Assembly: GCA_019351995.1 (NCBI GenBank)
Contig: JABBOD010000008.1
Location: 1-64,000 of the forward strand
Source: Acidobacteriota bacterium
GTDB lineage: Bacteria > Actinomycetota > Actinomycetes > Actinomycetales > Microbacteriaceae
DNA: 64,000 nt
Direction of reading: 5' to 3'
Each line of letters begins with the position of its first letter. Positions within the stretch are counted from its first letter, which is position 1. Positions 8,545 to 16,423 of this stretch are shown in pieces. The position numbers and the translations under genes are program-made. The notes beneath the pieces were generated by a model. It was not told the origin of the DNA and searched no databases. It was given only the letters and a program-made list of their open reading frames with translations.

Positions 8545-8873
8545 ACGGCACAACGACCGCGCCAGATTCTGTCGCGGTTACCGCAGGAGCCGGGTCGGCC
8601 CCGGTTGCGGCCGTGTACCCCAACATCGGCGCGGTCGGTGCAGGGTCCACCCTGGCCGCGGTCATCGGCGCTCTGCTGACTATCGTGCTGATCGTCGCCT
8701 GCCTGATGCTGATCGTCTCCGCCGCCGCCTGGGCTCTCGGTTCAGCCCACGGCAACTACCACACGGTCGCGAAAGCCCGCACCGGTGTCCTCGTCGCCGG
8801 AGGGGCTGCGGCTTTGGCGGGGGCCGGGGTTGGGTGGATGAACTTCCTCCTCCACCTGGGCAGCACCTTGTAG
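8541..8873 (+). CDS. Small two-helix membrane protein (DUF6112-like), copy 1
   Basis: It has 110 residues with two hydrophobic helices: about 38-68 (AVIGALLTIVLIVACLMLIV...) and 84-103. Between them is a short loop with GSAHGNYHTVAKARTG. Size and topology resemble VirB2-like or DUF6112-type proteins that sit next to VirB6-like genes in actinobacterial elements. It is paralogous to the next gene. The start is GTG at 8541, overlapping the upstream stop. Confidence 0.65.
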   Translation: MNGTTTAPDSVAVTAGAGSAPVAAVYPNIGAVGAGSTLAAVIGALLTIVLIVACLMLIVSAAAWALGSAHGNYHTVAKARTGVLVAGGAAALAGAGVGWMNFLLHLGSTL

Positions 8874-8963
8874 TCGACCCGTGGTGTGGACCAGCTGGCG
8901 CACCTTCAGAGTGAACCCCGCCTCCTCCGTGTGCGGGTCACCACCATTCGGGAGCTCACCATC

Positions 8964-9293
8964 ATGCCCGCCACCGACCTCATCCGCACCGCCGCCGGGA
9001 TCCTGTTCACCGCCGTGCCGATGGACATCAGCATTCCCCCGAACGACACCGGGCTGCCCGGCATCGCGGCGCTGCGCACAGTGGTCGGCGCGGTCATGAC
9101 CGTTGGTCTGATCCTCTCGGTCCTCGCGCTGTTGATCGCAGCGATCGTGTGGGGATTCGGCGCGCACTCCTCCAACCCCCACCTCGCCGGGCGAGGCAAG
9201 AGCGGGGTGCTGGTCGCCTGCGGTGCAGCAGTGCTATGTGGCGGGGCGGTGACGTTCATCAACTTCTTCTGGAACGTCGGCCAAAGCGTCTAA
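8964..9293 (+). CDS. Small two-helix membrane protein (DUF6112-like), copy 2
   Basis: It has 109 residues and shares with the preceding protein the order helix, short basic loop (GAHSSNPHLAGRGKSG), helix and a matching C-terminus (WMNFLLHLG versus FINFFWNVG). ATG at 8964 is chosen because GGAG lies 9 bases upstream; an in-frame extension to 8886 lacks this. A pair of small membrane subunits may form a heteromeric part of the transfer channel or a pilin-like pair (inference). Confidence 0.65.
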   Translation: MPATDLIRTAAGILFTAVPMDISIPPNDTGLPGIAALRTVVGAVMTVGLILSVLALLIAAIVWGFGAHSSNPHLAGRGKSGVLVACGAAVLCGGAVTFINFFWNVGQSV

Positions 9294-9324
9294 GAGTGAC
9301 CTGAACCTGAGAAAAGAGGAGCTC

Positions 9325-10680
9325 GTGAGTGGCGTGTGCACCATCCCGGTCCTTGCGAGTGTGTGCCAGACCGCCGGGCAGGCGGCAGGCACCCTGGTGC
9401 AGGCACCGTTCGACTGGCTCGCCCAAGCCGCAGGGAACAGCGCCCAATGGATGTTCCAGGAAGTGTGGTCGGTTTTTGAGCAAAGCACCCTGGTCGATGT
9501 CACCAGCGACAACTACCTGAAGGTGTACAACGTCCTGTTCGGGATCGCGATCTTCATCATGCTGATCTTCTTCTGCCTGCAACTGATCACCAGCCTGATC
9601 CGCCGCGACCCCAGCGCACTACACCGCGCCGCCCTGGGACTTGCGAAGTCGGTGCTCGGATCGTTCCTGATCATCACCCTCACGGCCACCGGGCTTCAGA
9701 TCGTGGATCAGCTTTGCGTCGGCATCGTCCAAGCCACCGGGACCACTCTGAACGAGATGGGAGCAAAGATCGGCGCCCTCACGATAGGACTGACCACGAT
9801 CAACATCGCCAGCCCCGGGGCGGGGGCGATCATCACGATTTTCCTTTCCTTCCTCGCCATCGCCGCGGCCGCGATCGTGTGGTTCTCCCTTCTCGTTCGC
9901 AAAGCACTCCTCCTGGTCGGGATCGTGCTCGCCCCGATCGCCCTGTCCGGGACAGTCTGGGATGCCACCCGCGGGTGGGTGGGGAAATGGGCGGCGTTCG
10001 TGATCGCCCTGATCGTGTCCAAGCTGGTGATGGTGGTGGTGTTCTTAGTCGCAATCAACCAGCTGAACGCGCCGATCAACCTTGACCTGGCATCCCTATC
10101 GGACCCGCTCGCCGGGATCGTGCTGATGTTCGTTGCCGCGTTCGCCCCGTACATGGCGTACAAGTTCGTGTCCTTCATCGGCTTCGACATCTACCACGCC
10201 ATGTCCACCGAGCAGGAAGCCAAACAAGCCCTCAACCGGCCCATCCCCGTCCCCGGGAAACCAACCGGAGACGGGACGAAGAAAGTGCTCGACGGTGTCA
10301 CCGGACAAGGTTCCGGCGGGGCCCCGCCTCAAGGGTCACCGGCCGGCGCTGGCACCCCAGCAGCAGGTGGCGGCGGCGCGGGGGCAACGGTCGGAGCCGA
10401 AACCAGTGGGGCCGGCGCAGGTGGGGCCGGGGCCAGTGGGGCGGCTGCCGGTGGCGGGGCCGCCGCGGCGGGCCCGGCGGTGGCAGCAGTGATCGGCGCC
10501 GAACTGGTGAAGGCTGCGGCGACCGCGGGACCGAAAGCGGGCACCGCGGTCGGCGGAGCCGCCGACCAGCACCTCACCGCCAGCCAGCCGCCCATCACAC
10601 CTGCCAGCAGCGCCGGCACGGCACCGGCTGTATCTCCCGGCGTGCGGGCCGCGGTCCCCTCGCCCGCAACGAGACCGTAA
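9325..10680 (+). CDS. VirB6/TrbL-like multi-spanning channel protein
   Basis: It has 451 residues. Six or so membrane helices lie between residues 65 and 300 (for example NVLFGIAIFIMLIFFCLQ, FLSFLAIAAAAIVWFSLLV, AAFVIALIVSKLVMVVVF, IVLMFVAAFAPYMAYKFV). This pattern, with a conserved RKALLLVGIVLAPIALSGTVW segment, is that of TrbL/VirB6 inner-membrane channel proteins. The last 120 residues are a Gly/Ala-rich, disordered tail with repeated GAGGAGAS-like units, common in actinobacterial members. A GAGG-type ribosome binding site precedes the start (GTG). Confidence 0.75.
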   Translation: MSGVCTIPVLASVCQTAGQAAGTLVQAPFDWLAQAAGNSAQWMFQEVWSVFEQSTLVDVTSDNYLKVYNVLFGIAIFIMLIFFCLQLITSLIRRDPSALHRAALGLAKSVLGSFLIITLTATGLQIVDQLCVGIVQATGTTLNEMGAKIGALTIGLTTINIASPGAGAIITIFLSFLAIAAAAIVWFSLLVRKALLLVGIVLAPIALSGTVWDATRGWVGKWAAFVIALIVSKLVMVVVFLVAINQLNAPINLDLASLSDPLAGIVLMFVAAFAPYMAYKFVSFIGFDIYHAMSTEQEAKQALNRPIPVPGKPTGDGTKKVLDGVTGQGSGGAPPQGSPAGAGTPAAGGGGAGATVGAETSGAGAGGAGASGAAAGGGAAAAGPAVAAVIGAELVKAAATAGPKAGTAVGGAADQHLTASQPPITPASSAGTAPAVSPGVRAAVPSPATRP

Positions 10681-10693
10681 GAAGGGCAGGTTG

Positions 10694-12193
10694 ATGGCCG
10701 AGCTGAGCACCGAGTTCGAGTTGCGTGCGGTGAAGTTCTCCCGCCTCACCCGGCGGGGAATCCTCCTCGGCCTGTCCATGCCCCAACTGATCACCGCCTC
10801 CATCGCCGCTGCCACAATCGTCGGCGCACTGTACGTCGCAGGTGCGGCAGGGCTGGCCTGGACATCCCCAATCTGGGTCGGCGGTGCCGCGGCGACCTGG
10901 CTGCCGATCGCGGGGCGGACGGCGATCCAGTGGCTGCCGATCGCCGGACACTGGTTCCTGCGATCCCGGGTGAAACAAACCTCATACCGCCGACGGCTCA
11001 CCGCCCCACGACCAGTGGGCACACTCGCCCTTCCCGGAGATGCGGCACCGCTGCGGGAACTGGAGGACCCAGAAACCGGGGCGGTCATGATCCACGACCC
11101 GCACGCGCAAACCCTCACCGCGATCCTGGAGGTCACCCATCCGTCATTCATCCTGTTAGACCCGATCGAGCAGGAACGTCGGATCACAGGATGGGGGCGC
11201 GTGCTCGCCACGGCATGCCGGTCCGGACGCATCGCCCGCCTGCAGGTCCTGGAGCGGACCCTCCCGGACTCGGGAACCGGGCTCGCCAGCTGGTGGGCCC
11301 AACATGGCAACGACGACGGGTCCTGGGTTGCCACCACCTACCGGGAACTCATCGAACGAGCAGGACCCGCCGGAGAACGGCACGTCTGCACCATCAGCCT
11401 GTCCCTAGACATGCGTGCCGGGGCCCGGGCAATCAGGGCTGCAGGCGGCGGGATGACAGGGGCCGCGAAGCTGCTCCGACAAGACATGACCACATTTACT
11501 GCGGCGCTGCGTTCTGCGGATCTGAAACCCTCGACCTGGTACTCCCCCGGCCAGCTTGCCGTGATGCTGCGCACCGCATACGACCCCGCAGTCGCGACCA
11601 CGCTGGAACGTGCCGACGCTGTCGACCACGTCCTCGGACGCGGTCCCGGTCTCGGTCTCGGTCTCGGGCGAGTTCTCGCCGATGCGGGAGCGGTGGCGGT
11701 AACGGAATCGTGGGGAATGCTGCGGTCGGACAGCGCTTTTCATGCAGTGCTGTGGGTCAGCGAATGGCCCCGCAGCCTCGTCTATCCCGGATTCCTTTCC
11801 CCGGTTCTGTTATCGAGCGGGATCAGGCGATCGTTCTCTCTGATCTGCGACCCGATCCGCACCGATGTCGCCGCCCGCGACATCCGCAAGAAACGCACCG
11901 GGTACATTTCCGACGCGCAGCAGCGCGCGAAGATCGGGCAGATCGAGGACCTTGGCCAAACTGTCGAATACGGCGACGTCCTCCAGCAGGAAGCAGACCT
12001 CACCGCCGGGCACGGGCTCCTGCGCTACACCGGACTGCTCGCCATCTCCGCCGGCACCGAAACGGAACTCGAGGCTGCCGTTTCGGCGATCGAACAGGCT
12101 GCGATCCAGGCCTCATGCGAAACCCGCCGCCTTGTCGGACAACAAGCCCAAGCGTTCACCGCAGCAGCCCTCCCCCTCGGCCGAGGCATCTAA
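10694..12193 (+). CDS. SCO6880-family conjugation protein (PrgI/VirB3 plus VirB4 N-terminal part)
   Basis: It has 499 residues. Two membrane helices at about 25-75 follow a FSRLTRRGILLGLSMPQL segment, as in VirB3/PrgI proteins. The soluble remainder resembles the N-terminal, non-ATPase half of VirB4. This combined protein is known as the SCO6880 family and is found directly before the ATPase half in actinobacterial elements, as here. It therefore probably anchors the VirB4 ATPase to the membrane. ATG at 10694 is preferred to TTG at 10691. Confidence 0.75.
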   Translation: MAELSTEFELRAVKFSRLTRRGILLGLSMPQLITASIAAATIVGALYVAGAAGLAWTSPIWVGGAAATWLPIAGRTAIQWLPIAGHWFLRSRVKQTSYRRRLTAPRPVGTLALPGDAAPLRELEDPETGAVMIHDPHAQTLTAILEVTHPSFILLDPIEQERRITGWGRVLATACRSGRIARLQVLERTLPDSGTGLASWWAQHGNDDGSWVATTYRELIERAGPAGERHVCTISLSLDMRAGARAIRAAGGGMTGAAKLLRQDMTTFTAALRSADLKPSTWYSPGQLAVMLRTAYDPAVATTLERADAVDHVLGRGPGLGLGLGRVLADAGAVAVTESWGMLRSDSAFHAVLWVSEWPRSLVYPGFLSPVLLSSGIRRSFSLICDPIRTDVAARDIRKKRTGYISDAQQRAKIGQIEDLGQTVEYGDVLQQEADLTAGHGLLRYTGLLAISAGTETELEAAVSAIEQAAIQASCETRRLVGQQAQAFTAAALPLGRGI

Positions 12194-12242
12194 CCCCGCG
12201 CAAAGCTGCGCCACCACACGTCCGATAAGGAAGGACCCGCCC

Positions 12243-13727
12243 ATGGCCACTCACGACACGATCCTGCACGCCAGCTCCCTGATCACACCGGCGAAAGAAA
12301 CCCGCCGAGACCGGAAAGCACGCCGCCATGCGGCCGCAGACATCCACGCCGCAGCCAACAGCCGCAACCGGGCTGAGGTCCGGGCACGATACGAGGCTGA
12401 ACGGGCGCACGCGAAAACAACCACATACCTGCCGCCTGGCGGTGAAACCGGACCGGCCGCCTTGCGGTCCTACCGACGATTCCGGATCCCACCCCATCAG
12501 GACACCTCCGCCACCCTGGCAGGCGCATACCCGTTCCTGGCCGAAGGTGGCATGGGATCGGCGGGGGTGTTCGTGGGCCAAGACATGTACTCGTCCGGAT
12601 CGTTCGTCTACGACCCCTGGGAGCTGTACCGGCAAGGGATCATCACCGCACCCAACATTGTGCTCGCCGGAATCGTCGGCTCCGGCAAATCGTCCCTCGC
12701 CAAAAGCCTCTACACCCGGTCCATCCCGTTCGGTCGGCGGGTGTACGTACCCGGGGACCCCAAAGGTGAACACACCGCGATCGCCGAAGCCGTCGGCGGG
12801 AAAGCGATCGTCCTCGGGCACGGAATGAGGAACCGACTGAATCCGCTGGATGAAGGTCACCGTCCCTCCCACGTCACAGACCAGGAATGGGCAACCCAGG
12901 TCGCCTCCCGCCGACGGGACCTGATCGGCGCCCTCGCGGAGACGATCCTTGGGCGGGTGTTGTCACCGTTGGAGCACACCGCGATCGATGTCGCCCTCCG
13001 CGCCACCGTCGCCTCATCCACCGTGCCGGTGCTGCCAATGGTCGTCGACCGGATCCTCAACCCCGATAGGGACCAGGACGGCCGGCTTGGCGAAGATGGC
13101 CGCCTCCTCGGTCATGGCCTGCGCCGCCTCGTGTCCGGCGACCTCGCCGGACTCTTCGACGGTCCGTCCACCGTGACGTTTGACCCGTCGTTGCCGATGA
13201 TCTCGCTCGACCTGTCGCATGTGGCGGAGAACTCCGCCCTGATCTCAGTGCTGATGACGTGCTCGTCAGCATGGATGGAATCCGCATTATTGGACCCGGC
13301 TGGTGGGCAGCGGTGGGTGATCTATGACGAAGCCTGGCGGCTGATGCAGTTCCCCGCGCTGCTGCGCCGGATGGACGCGCAATGGCGACTCGCCCGCCAC
13401 CTGGGGATCGCGAACATGCTGATCTTCCACAAACTCACCGACCTCGACAACGTCGGCGACCACGGAACCGCCATGCGCGCCCTCGCCTCCTCATTGTTGG
13501 CCAATGCGGAAACGCGGATCATCTACCGGCAAGAAGCCGACCAACTCGGCAGCACAGCGAAAAGTCTGAACCTCACCAAGACAGAGAGGGACCTGCTTCC
13601 CGGTCTGGGGATTGGGCAGGGGCTGTGGCGGATCAAAGAACGGTCCTTCGTTGTGCAACACCAGCTACACCCGAATGAGCTTGCGGCCTTCGACACCAAC
13701 TCCCGATTCCTGGACGATCTCGCATAG
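12243..13727 (+). CDS. VirB4-type conjugation ATPase
   Basis: It has 494 residues. Walker A is GIVGSGKSS at about 143-151. Walker B is WVIYDEAW at about 358. A downstream segment, LLANAETRIIYRQEADQ, is typical of VirB4/TraC ATPases, which power assembly of the transfer channel and pilus. ATG at 12243 has AAGGAAGG upstream; the same frame is open before this, but those codons lie inside the preceding gene. The first 60 residues are highly basic. Confidence 0.85.
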   Translation: MATHDTILHASSLITPAKETRRDRKARRHAAADIHAAANSRNRAEVRARYEAERAHAKTTTYLPPGGETGPAALRSYRRFRIPPHQDTSATLAGAYPFLAEGGMGSAGVFVGQDMYSSGSFVYDPWELYRQGIITAPNIVLAGIVGSGKSSLAKSLYTRSIPFGRRVYVPGDPKGEHTAIAEAVGGKAIVLGHGMRNRLNPLDEGHRPSHVTDQEWATQVASRRRDLIGALAETILGRVLSPLEHTAIDVALRATVASSTVPVLPMVVDRILNPDRDQDGRLGEDGRLLGHGLRRLVSGDLAGLFDGPSTVTFDPSLPMISLDLSHVAENSALISVLMTCSSAWMESALLDPAGGQRWVIYDEAWRLMQFPALLRRMDAQWRLARHLGIANMLIFHKLTDLDNVGDHGTAMRALASSLLANAETRIIYRQEADQLGSTAKSLNLTKTERDLLPGLGIGQGLWRIKERSFVVQHQLHPNELAAFDTNSRFLDDLA

Positions 13728-13911
13728 ATTCACGGATTCAGCGCAACTTCGAGAACTTTTTGGTCAGCTCACGGAACTGAAGCGGCGACCAGCTCGGCGA
13801 GCACCGCTTTGGCGACCCAAGGTGCGCCCTCCACCGAGAGGTGTTACCCCACACGCCCGCGCTGACCCGGGACGACAACGAGGTCGGATCCGGACTGCGC
13901 ACCTTGCAGGC

Positions 13912-14079
13912 ATGACGCTCACCCAACCTTTCCCGCTGTCCCTCACGGTGGGTGCCCCACCGCGCGCTGACTGTTTTCGTTGTCCCGCAGAACCATGGAC
14001 GGCCCCTCTGGACGCGGAACCCGCAGCGGCTTGGGGTGGGCGGTGGCCCGCGGTGACAGCTGACGGGCGCGAACGATGA
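13912..14079 (+). CDS. Possible small protein, 55 residues, coupled to the arginine-rich protein
   Basis: ATG at 13912 opens 55 codons that end in an ATGA overlap with the next start, which is the coupling style used across this operon. It contains a CFRC motif but no second cysteine pair. No ribosome binding site is obvious. The preceding 184 bases after the VirB4 stop hold nothing I recognise. Confidence 0.3.
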   Translation: MTLTQPFPLSLTVGAPPRADCFRCPAEPWTAPLDAEPAAAWGGRWPAVTADGRER

Positions 14080-15047
14080 ACGACGATGACGCTGAACGGC
14101 AGGAACGCCGACGCGAGTCCCGCACCAGGTACAAGGCCGCCCACCCCGATCGGGTGCGGCAAAGCAGACGGGACAACCTCGCGCGACGACGCACCCGCCT
14201 CGAAGCGGAAGTCAAACGGCGCGCAGACGATCGACGGCGAGCCCGTGAGTGGGCTGCCGCACACCCCGACCGTGCCCGAGAACGCTCTCGAGCCTGGAGC
14301 GAAGAGAACCCCGACCGGCGCCGGGAACACCAACGCAACTACTACCAGCGCAACCAAGAGCAACGGCGTCGGGTCGCCCGCGAACAGAACACGCGCCGCC
14401 GGCACGACCCCGCACAGCGTGAACGGGAACGCGAATATCAGGCGGCGAACCGTGAGTCGCGTAACGCCCAGCAGAGGATCCGCCGTTCGGACCCCCAGGT
14501 GCGAGACAAAGACAACCACGAACAGAACGAGCGGCGTCGACGTGAACGGCGACGCCGGCAACTCGGCCTGCCGCCGCGGCGCCCGCATCGCGCCACCATC
14601 ACCGAACGGGAGAACAACGCATCCGCGGCCCGCGCGTTCTTCTCCCGGCGGCGCGGGGCAGGAGACATCCGGCTGCTCCGGCACGAACAGGCCGAGATCC
14701 AGGCGGCAGCCTCCCTTGCCTCCGATGCATTCTGGCGGGCGTCCCTCGAGGCCCGAATGCGAGCCGACGCGCACAAGCCGGCCCGGATTGCCGCCGTCGT
14801 GAATGAACTGCTCGCCACGGAAAGGGGTTCGCGCCTGCGTGAAGAAGTTCGGATGGACTCCGTCGCTCGACGTTTGCGGGGCGCGGAACCGTACCCGGAT
14901 GCCGAAGCGGAGGCACGTCGCCGGGCACTCTCCGCCCTCGCCGCACACCGCACCGCCCACGGCAGCACTCGCAAGGCCGGCACCTTCGGGGGCGTGCCAC
15001 CGCGAACTCGACCGGTCCGTCCCAGCCGCGGCTTTCCCAGCATTTGA
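14076..15047 (+). CDS. Arginine-rich repeat protein of the conjugation operon, unknown function
   Basis: It has 323 residues, extremely basic in the first 185. Short units recur: AAHPDRVRQS, AAHPDRARER, ENPDRRREH and further degenerate copies, giving a long charged helix or coiled coil with a period near 15 to 30 residues. Residues 195-300 are more balanced (HEQAEIQAAASLASDAFWRASLEARM). It lies between the VirB4-type ATPase and the coupling protein, where nucleic-acid processing genes are common. DNA or RNA binding is plausible from charge; no catalytic motif of a relaxase is seen. Confidence 0.55.
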   Translation: MNDDDAERQERRRESRTRYKAAHPDRVRQSRRDNLARRRTRLEAEVKRRADDRRRAREWAAAHPDRARERSRAWSEENPDRRREHQRNYYQRNQEQRRRVAREQNTRRRHDPAQREREREYQAANRESRNAQQRIRRSDPQVRDKDNHEQNERRRRERRRRQLGLPPRRPHRATITERENNASAARAFFSRRRGAGDIRLLRHEQAEIQAAASLASDAFWRASLEARMRADAHKPARIAAVVNELLATERGSRLREEVRMDSVARRLRGAEPYPDAEAEARRRALSALAAHRTAHGSTRKAGTFGGVPPRTRPVRPSRGFPSI

Positions 15048-15093
15048 GCGTTGACCATCCGAGCGTGCCTGAAGGCCGCACCCTCTCGGCAGA

Positions 15094-15112
15094 ACCCGCC
15101 CGGAAGGCGGGT
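15094..15112. terminator. Hairpin after the arginine-rich gene, possible terminator
   Basis: ACCCGCC (15094-15100) and GGCGGGT (15106-15112) pair perfectly around a 5-base loop, 47 bases past the stop. It lies between two convergent genes and could act for both strands. No T-run follows, so it would have to work without a classic U-tract. Confidence 0.35.
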
Positions 15113-15157
15113 GCCCGACCGTTGCGCCCGAAGAGGAAACCTGCGACCCGGCTCGAC

Positions 15158-15177
15158 TACCACTGCCTACCACTGCC
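15158..15177. repeat. Tandem 10-bp direct repeat
   Basis: TACCACTGCC occurs twice with no gap in the short intergenic stretch between the arginine-rich gene and the PIN toxin gene. It may be a protein site or a replication-slippage product. Confidence 0.4.
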
Positions 15178-15215
15178 GGTTGTGGAGCATTCTCGGGTAG
15201 GTCGAACGGGGCGAG

Positions 15216-15611
15216 CTATCGTTGTGTGGTCGAATCGAGGTATTCGCGTGCGGTCAGGATCAGTGGTCTGTCGATCTGGAGCGCGAGGAAGTCTTTGTCG
15301 CCCGTGATGATCATGTCCACGTGGCCGCTGATCGCTGCGTCAAGGATCGGCTGGTCGTTGACATCCCGGATTTCTGTCCCCGGCGCTCCGACGTCGAGAA
15401 GTTCGTAGCCGACGGTGTTGAGGAACAGCTCGAGGGCGGGGAGGCGATCGGCCCATTTGCGGCCAACCACCTCGCGGAGCTCATCGAGGATCCACTGTGT
15501 GAGCACAAGATGGTCGGTTTCAATCACCGTCCCGAGCGTGCGCGCCGGGGCGGACTCGGGGAAGATCAGCGCCGAGACGATGACGTTCGTGTCGACCAGC
15601 ACCCACCTCAC
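15216..15611 (-). CDS. PIN-domain toxin (putative ribonuclease)
   Basis: It has 131 residues. The PIN fold acidic residues are visible: DTNVIVSAL at the start (first Asp), ELREVV (Glu, near 45), and IRDVNDQPILDAA with MIITGDKDFL near the end. These carboxylates bind metal in VapC-like endoribonucleases. The sequence is of the PilT-N/TIGR00305-like putative toxin group. The ATG overlaps the stop of the AbrB gene (ATGA), the classic antitoxin-toxin order. It is transcribed against the surrounding conjugation operon, so it is a separate unit that may stabilise the element. Confidence 0.8.
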   Translation of the reverse strand: MRWVLVDTNVIVSALIFPESAPARTLGTVIETDHLVLTQWILDELREVVGRKWADRLPALELFLNTVGYELLDVGAPGTEIRDVNDQPILDAAISGHVDMIITGDKDFLALQIDRPLILTAREYLDSTTQR

Positions 15612-15880
15612 GCGGTGCGAGGTTGGCGGCGCTCGTGGCGAACCTCGGCGACGACGCGATCAACGTCGGCCTCCGACCCCAACCCGGCCTGCGCGGCAGC
15701 GCCGGCAAAGCTGCGCTGCGCCTCGATCAGCGCGGCCGCGAGCGGTTTCACCACAGTGATGTCGCCGAGCTCGTTGGTCACGAACGCGATCTTGTCGCCG
15801 GGGCCGAGGCGGAGCGCTCGTCGAACATCCGCAGGCACGGTGATCTGTCCGTTCGCGGAGACGGTTGCCATATCCATCAT
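15608..15880 (-). CDS. AbrB/MazE-type antitoxin
   Basis: It has 90 residues. The N-terminal 45 residues (ATVSANGQITVPADVRRALRL, then GPGDKIAFV) are a standard SpoVT-AbrB swapped-hairpin DNA-binding domain. The C-terminal half should bind the PIN toxin. Three ATGs lie within 10 bases (15880, 15877, 15871); the first is placed after a GGGGG stretch. It probably represses its own operon through the repeats just upstream. Confidence 0.8.
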   Translation of the reverse strand: MMDMATVSANGQITVPADVRRALRLGPGDKIAFVTNELGDITVVKPLAAALIEAQRSFAGAAAQAGLGSEADVDRVVAEVRHERRQPRTA

Positions 15881-15890
15881 CAACCCCCTG

Positions 15891-15917
15891 TTCTTGAGAT
15901 TCTTGAGATCTAGTGTA
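15891..15917 (-). promoter_or_regulatory. Toxin-antitoxin promoter with tandem operator repeats
   Basis: On the minus strand a -10-like TACACT (15912-15917) is followed by two exact copies of a 9-base unit, seen on the plus strand as TTCTTGAGA at 15891-15899 and 15900-15908. The repeats lie between the -10 and the antitoxin start, where an autorepressor would bind. No convincing -35 is visible. Confidence 0.5.
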
Positions 15918-16141
15918 TCCGTGCAGTCGGGTGAACACCATCTCTCGGCCCTCCAGGGTGACGCAACCCCTGCCGGTTCCCCGACCCGCGCCGTGGACGG
16001 AGCACCGCACCCCATAGGCGTGAACTGTCCGTGGAATCGGGCCGGTGGTCACACGGACCGGCTGGTGACCTGCGCGATCGGTGGCCTGTGCGCACCTACC
16101 TCACCCATACAGCCCACCGCCCTGGAAGACCGGAGACCACT

Positions 16142-16423
16142 GTGCAGCACTGTTCACCACAGCAATGTGGCCCGCACTCTCTCGCCACCAGCCACCCTGT
16201 AACGGGCACCGCTGAACCGGCGACGCAAACTGTCGAGCTGACCGGCGGCGGCTTCCTCCCAGGTGAGAACGTCGCCATCGCCGCCGTCATCCGCGAGACC
16301 CGTGCCGCAGCAGACGGCCGCGCGCACGCCGTGGTCGAGCAGATGATGGCGGCGCGCGGGGTCACCGAGGTGATCTTGTTCGGCACCAGCTCTGGCACCC
16401 TCGTTCGGGGCGGTATCTGGTGA
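16142..16423 (+). CDS. Hypothetical 93-residue protein before the coupling protein
   Basis: GTG at 16142 has GGAG 6 bases upstream; the same frame is open further up but without a ribosome binding site. The stop overlaps the VirD4 start (GTGA). The central part (TQTVELTGGGFLPGENVAIAAVI) is beta-rich, and the end (RGVTEVILFGTSSGTLVRGGIW) is hydrophobic. No family is recognised. The close coupling implies a function linked to the coupling protein. Confidence 0.55.
   Translation: MQHCSPQQCGPHSLATSHPVTGTAEPATQTVELTGGGFLPGENVAIAAVIRETRAAADGRAHAVVEQMMAARGVTEVILFGTSSGTLVRGGIW

Noticed and set aside
13612-13911. Extended frame before the 55-residue coupled protein
   Set aside because: Its first part overlaps the VirB4 3' end in another frame and shows shadow composition; only the ATG at 13912 is considered.
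14438-15173. Minus-strand frames opposite the arginine-rich gene
   Set aside because: Both strands are open here because of the Arg/Ala-rich composition; the plus-strand frame is favoured by its ATGA coupling and by sharing the operon direction.
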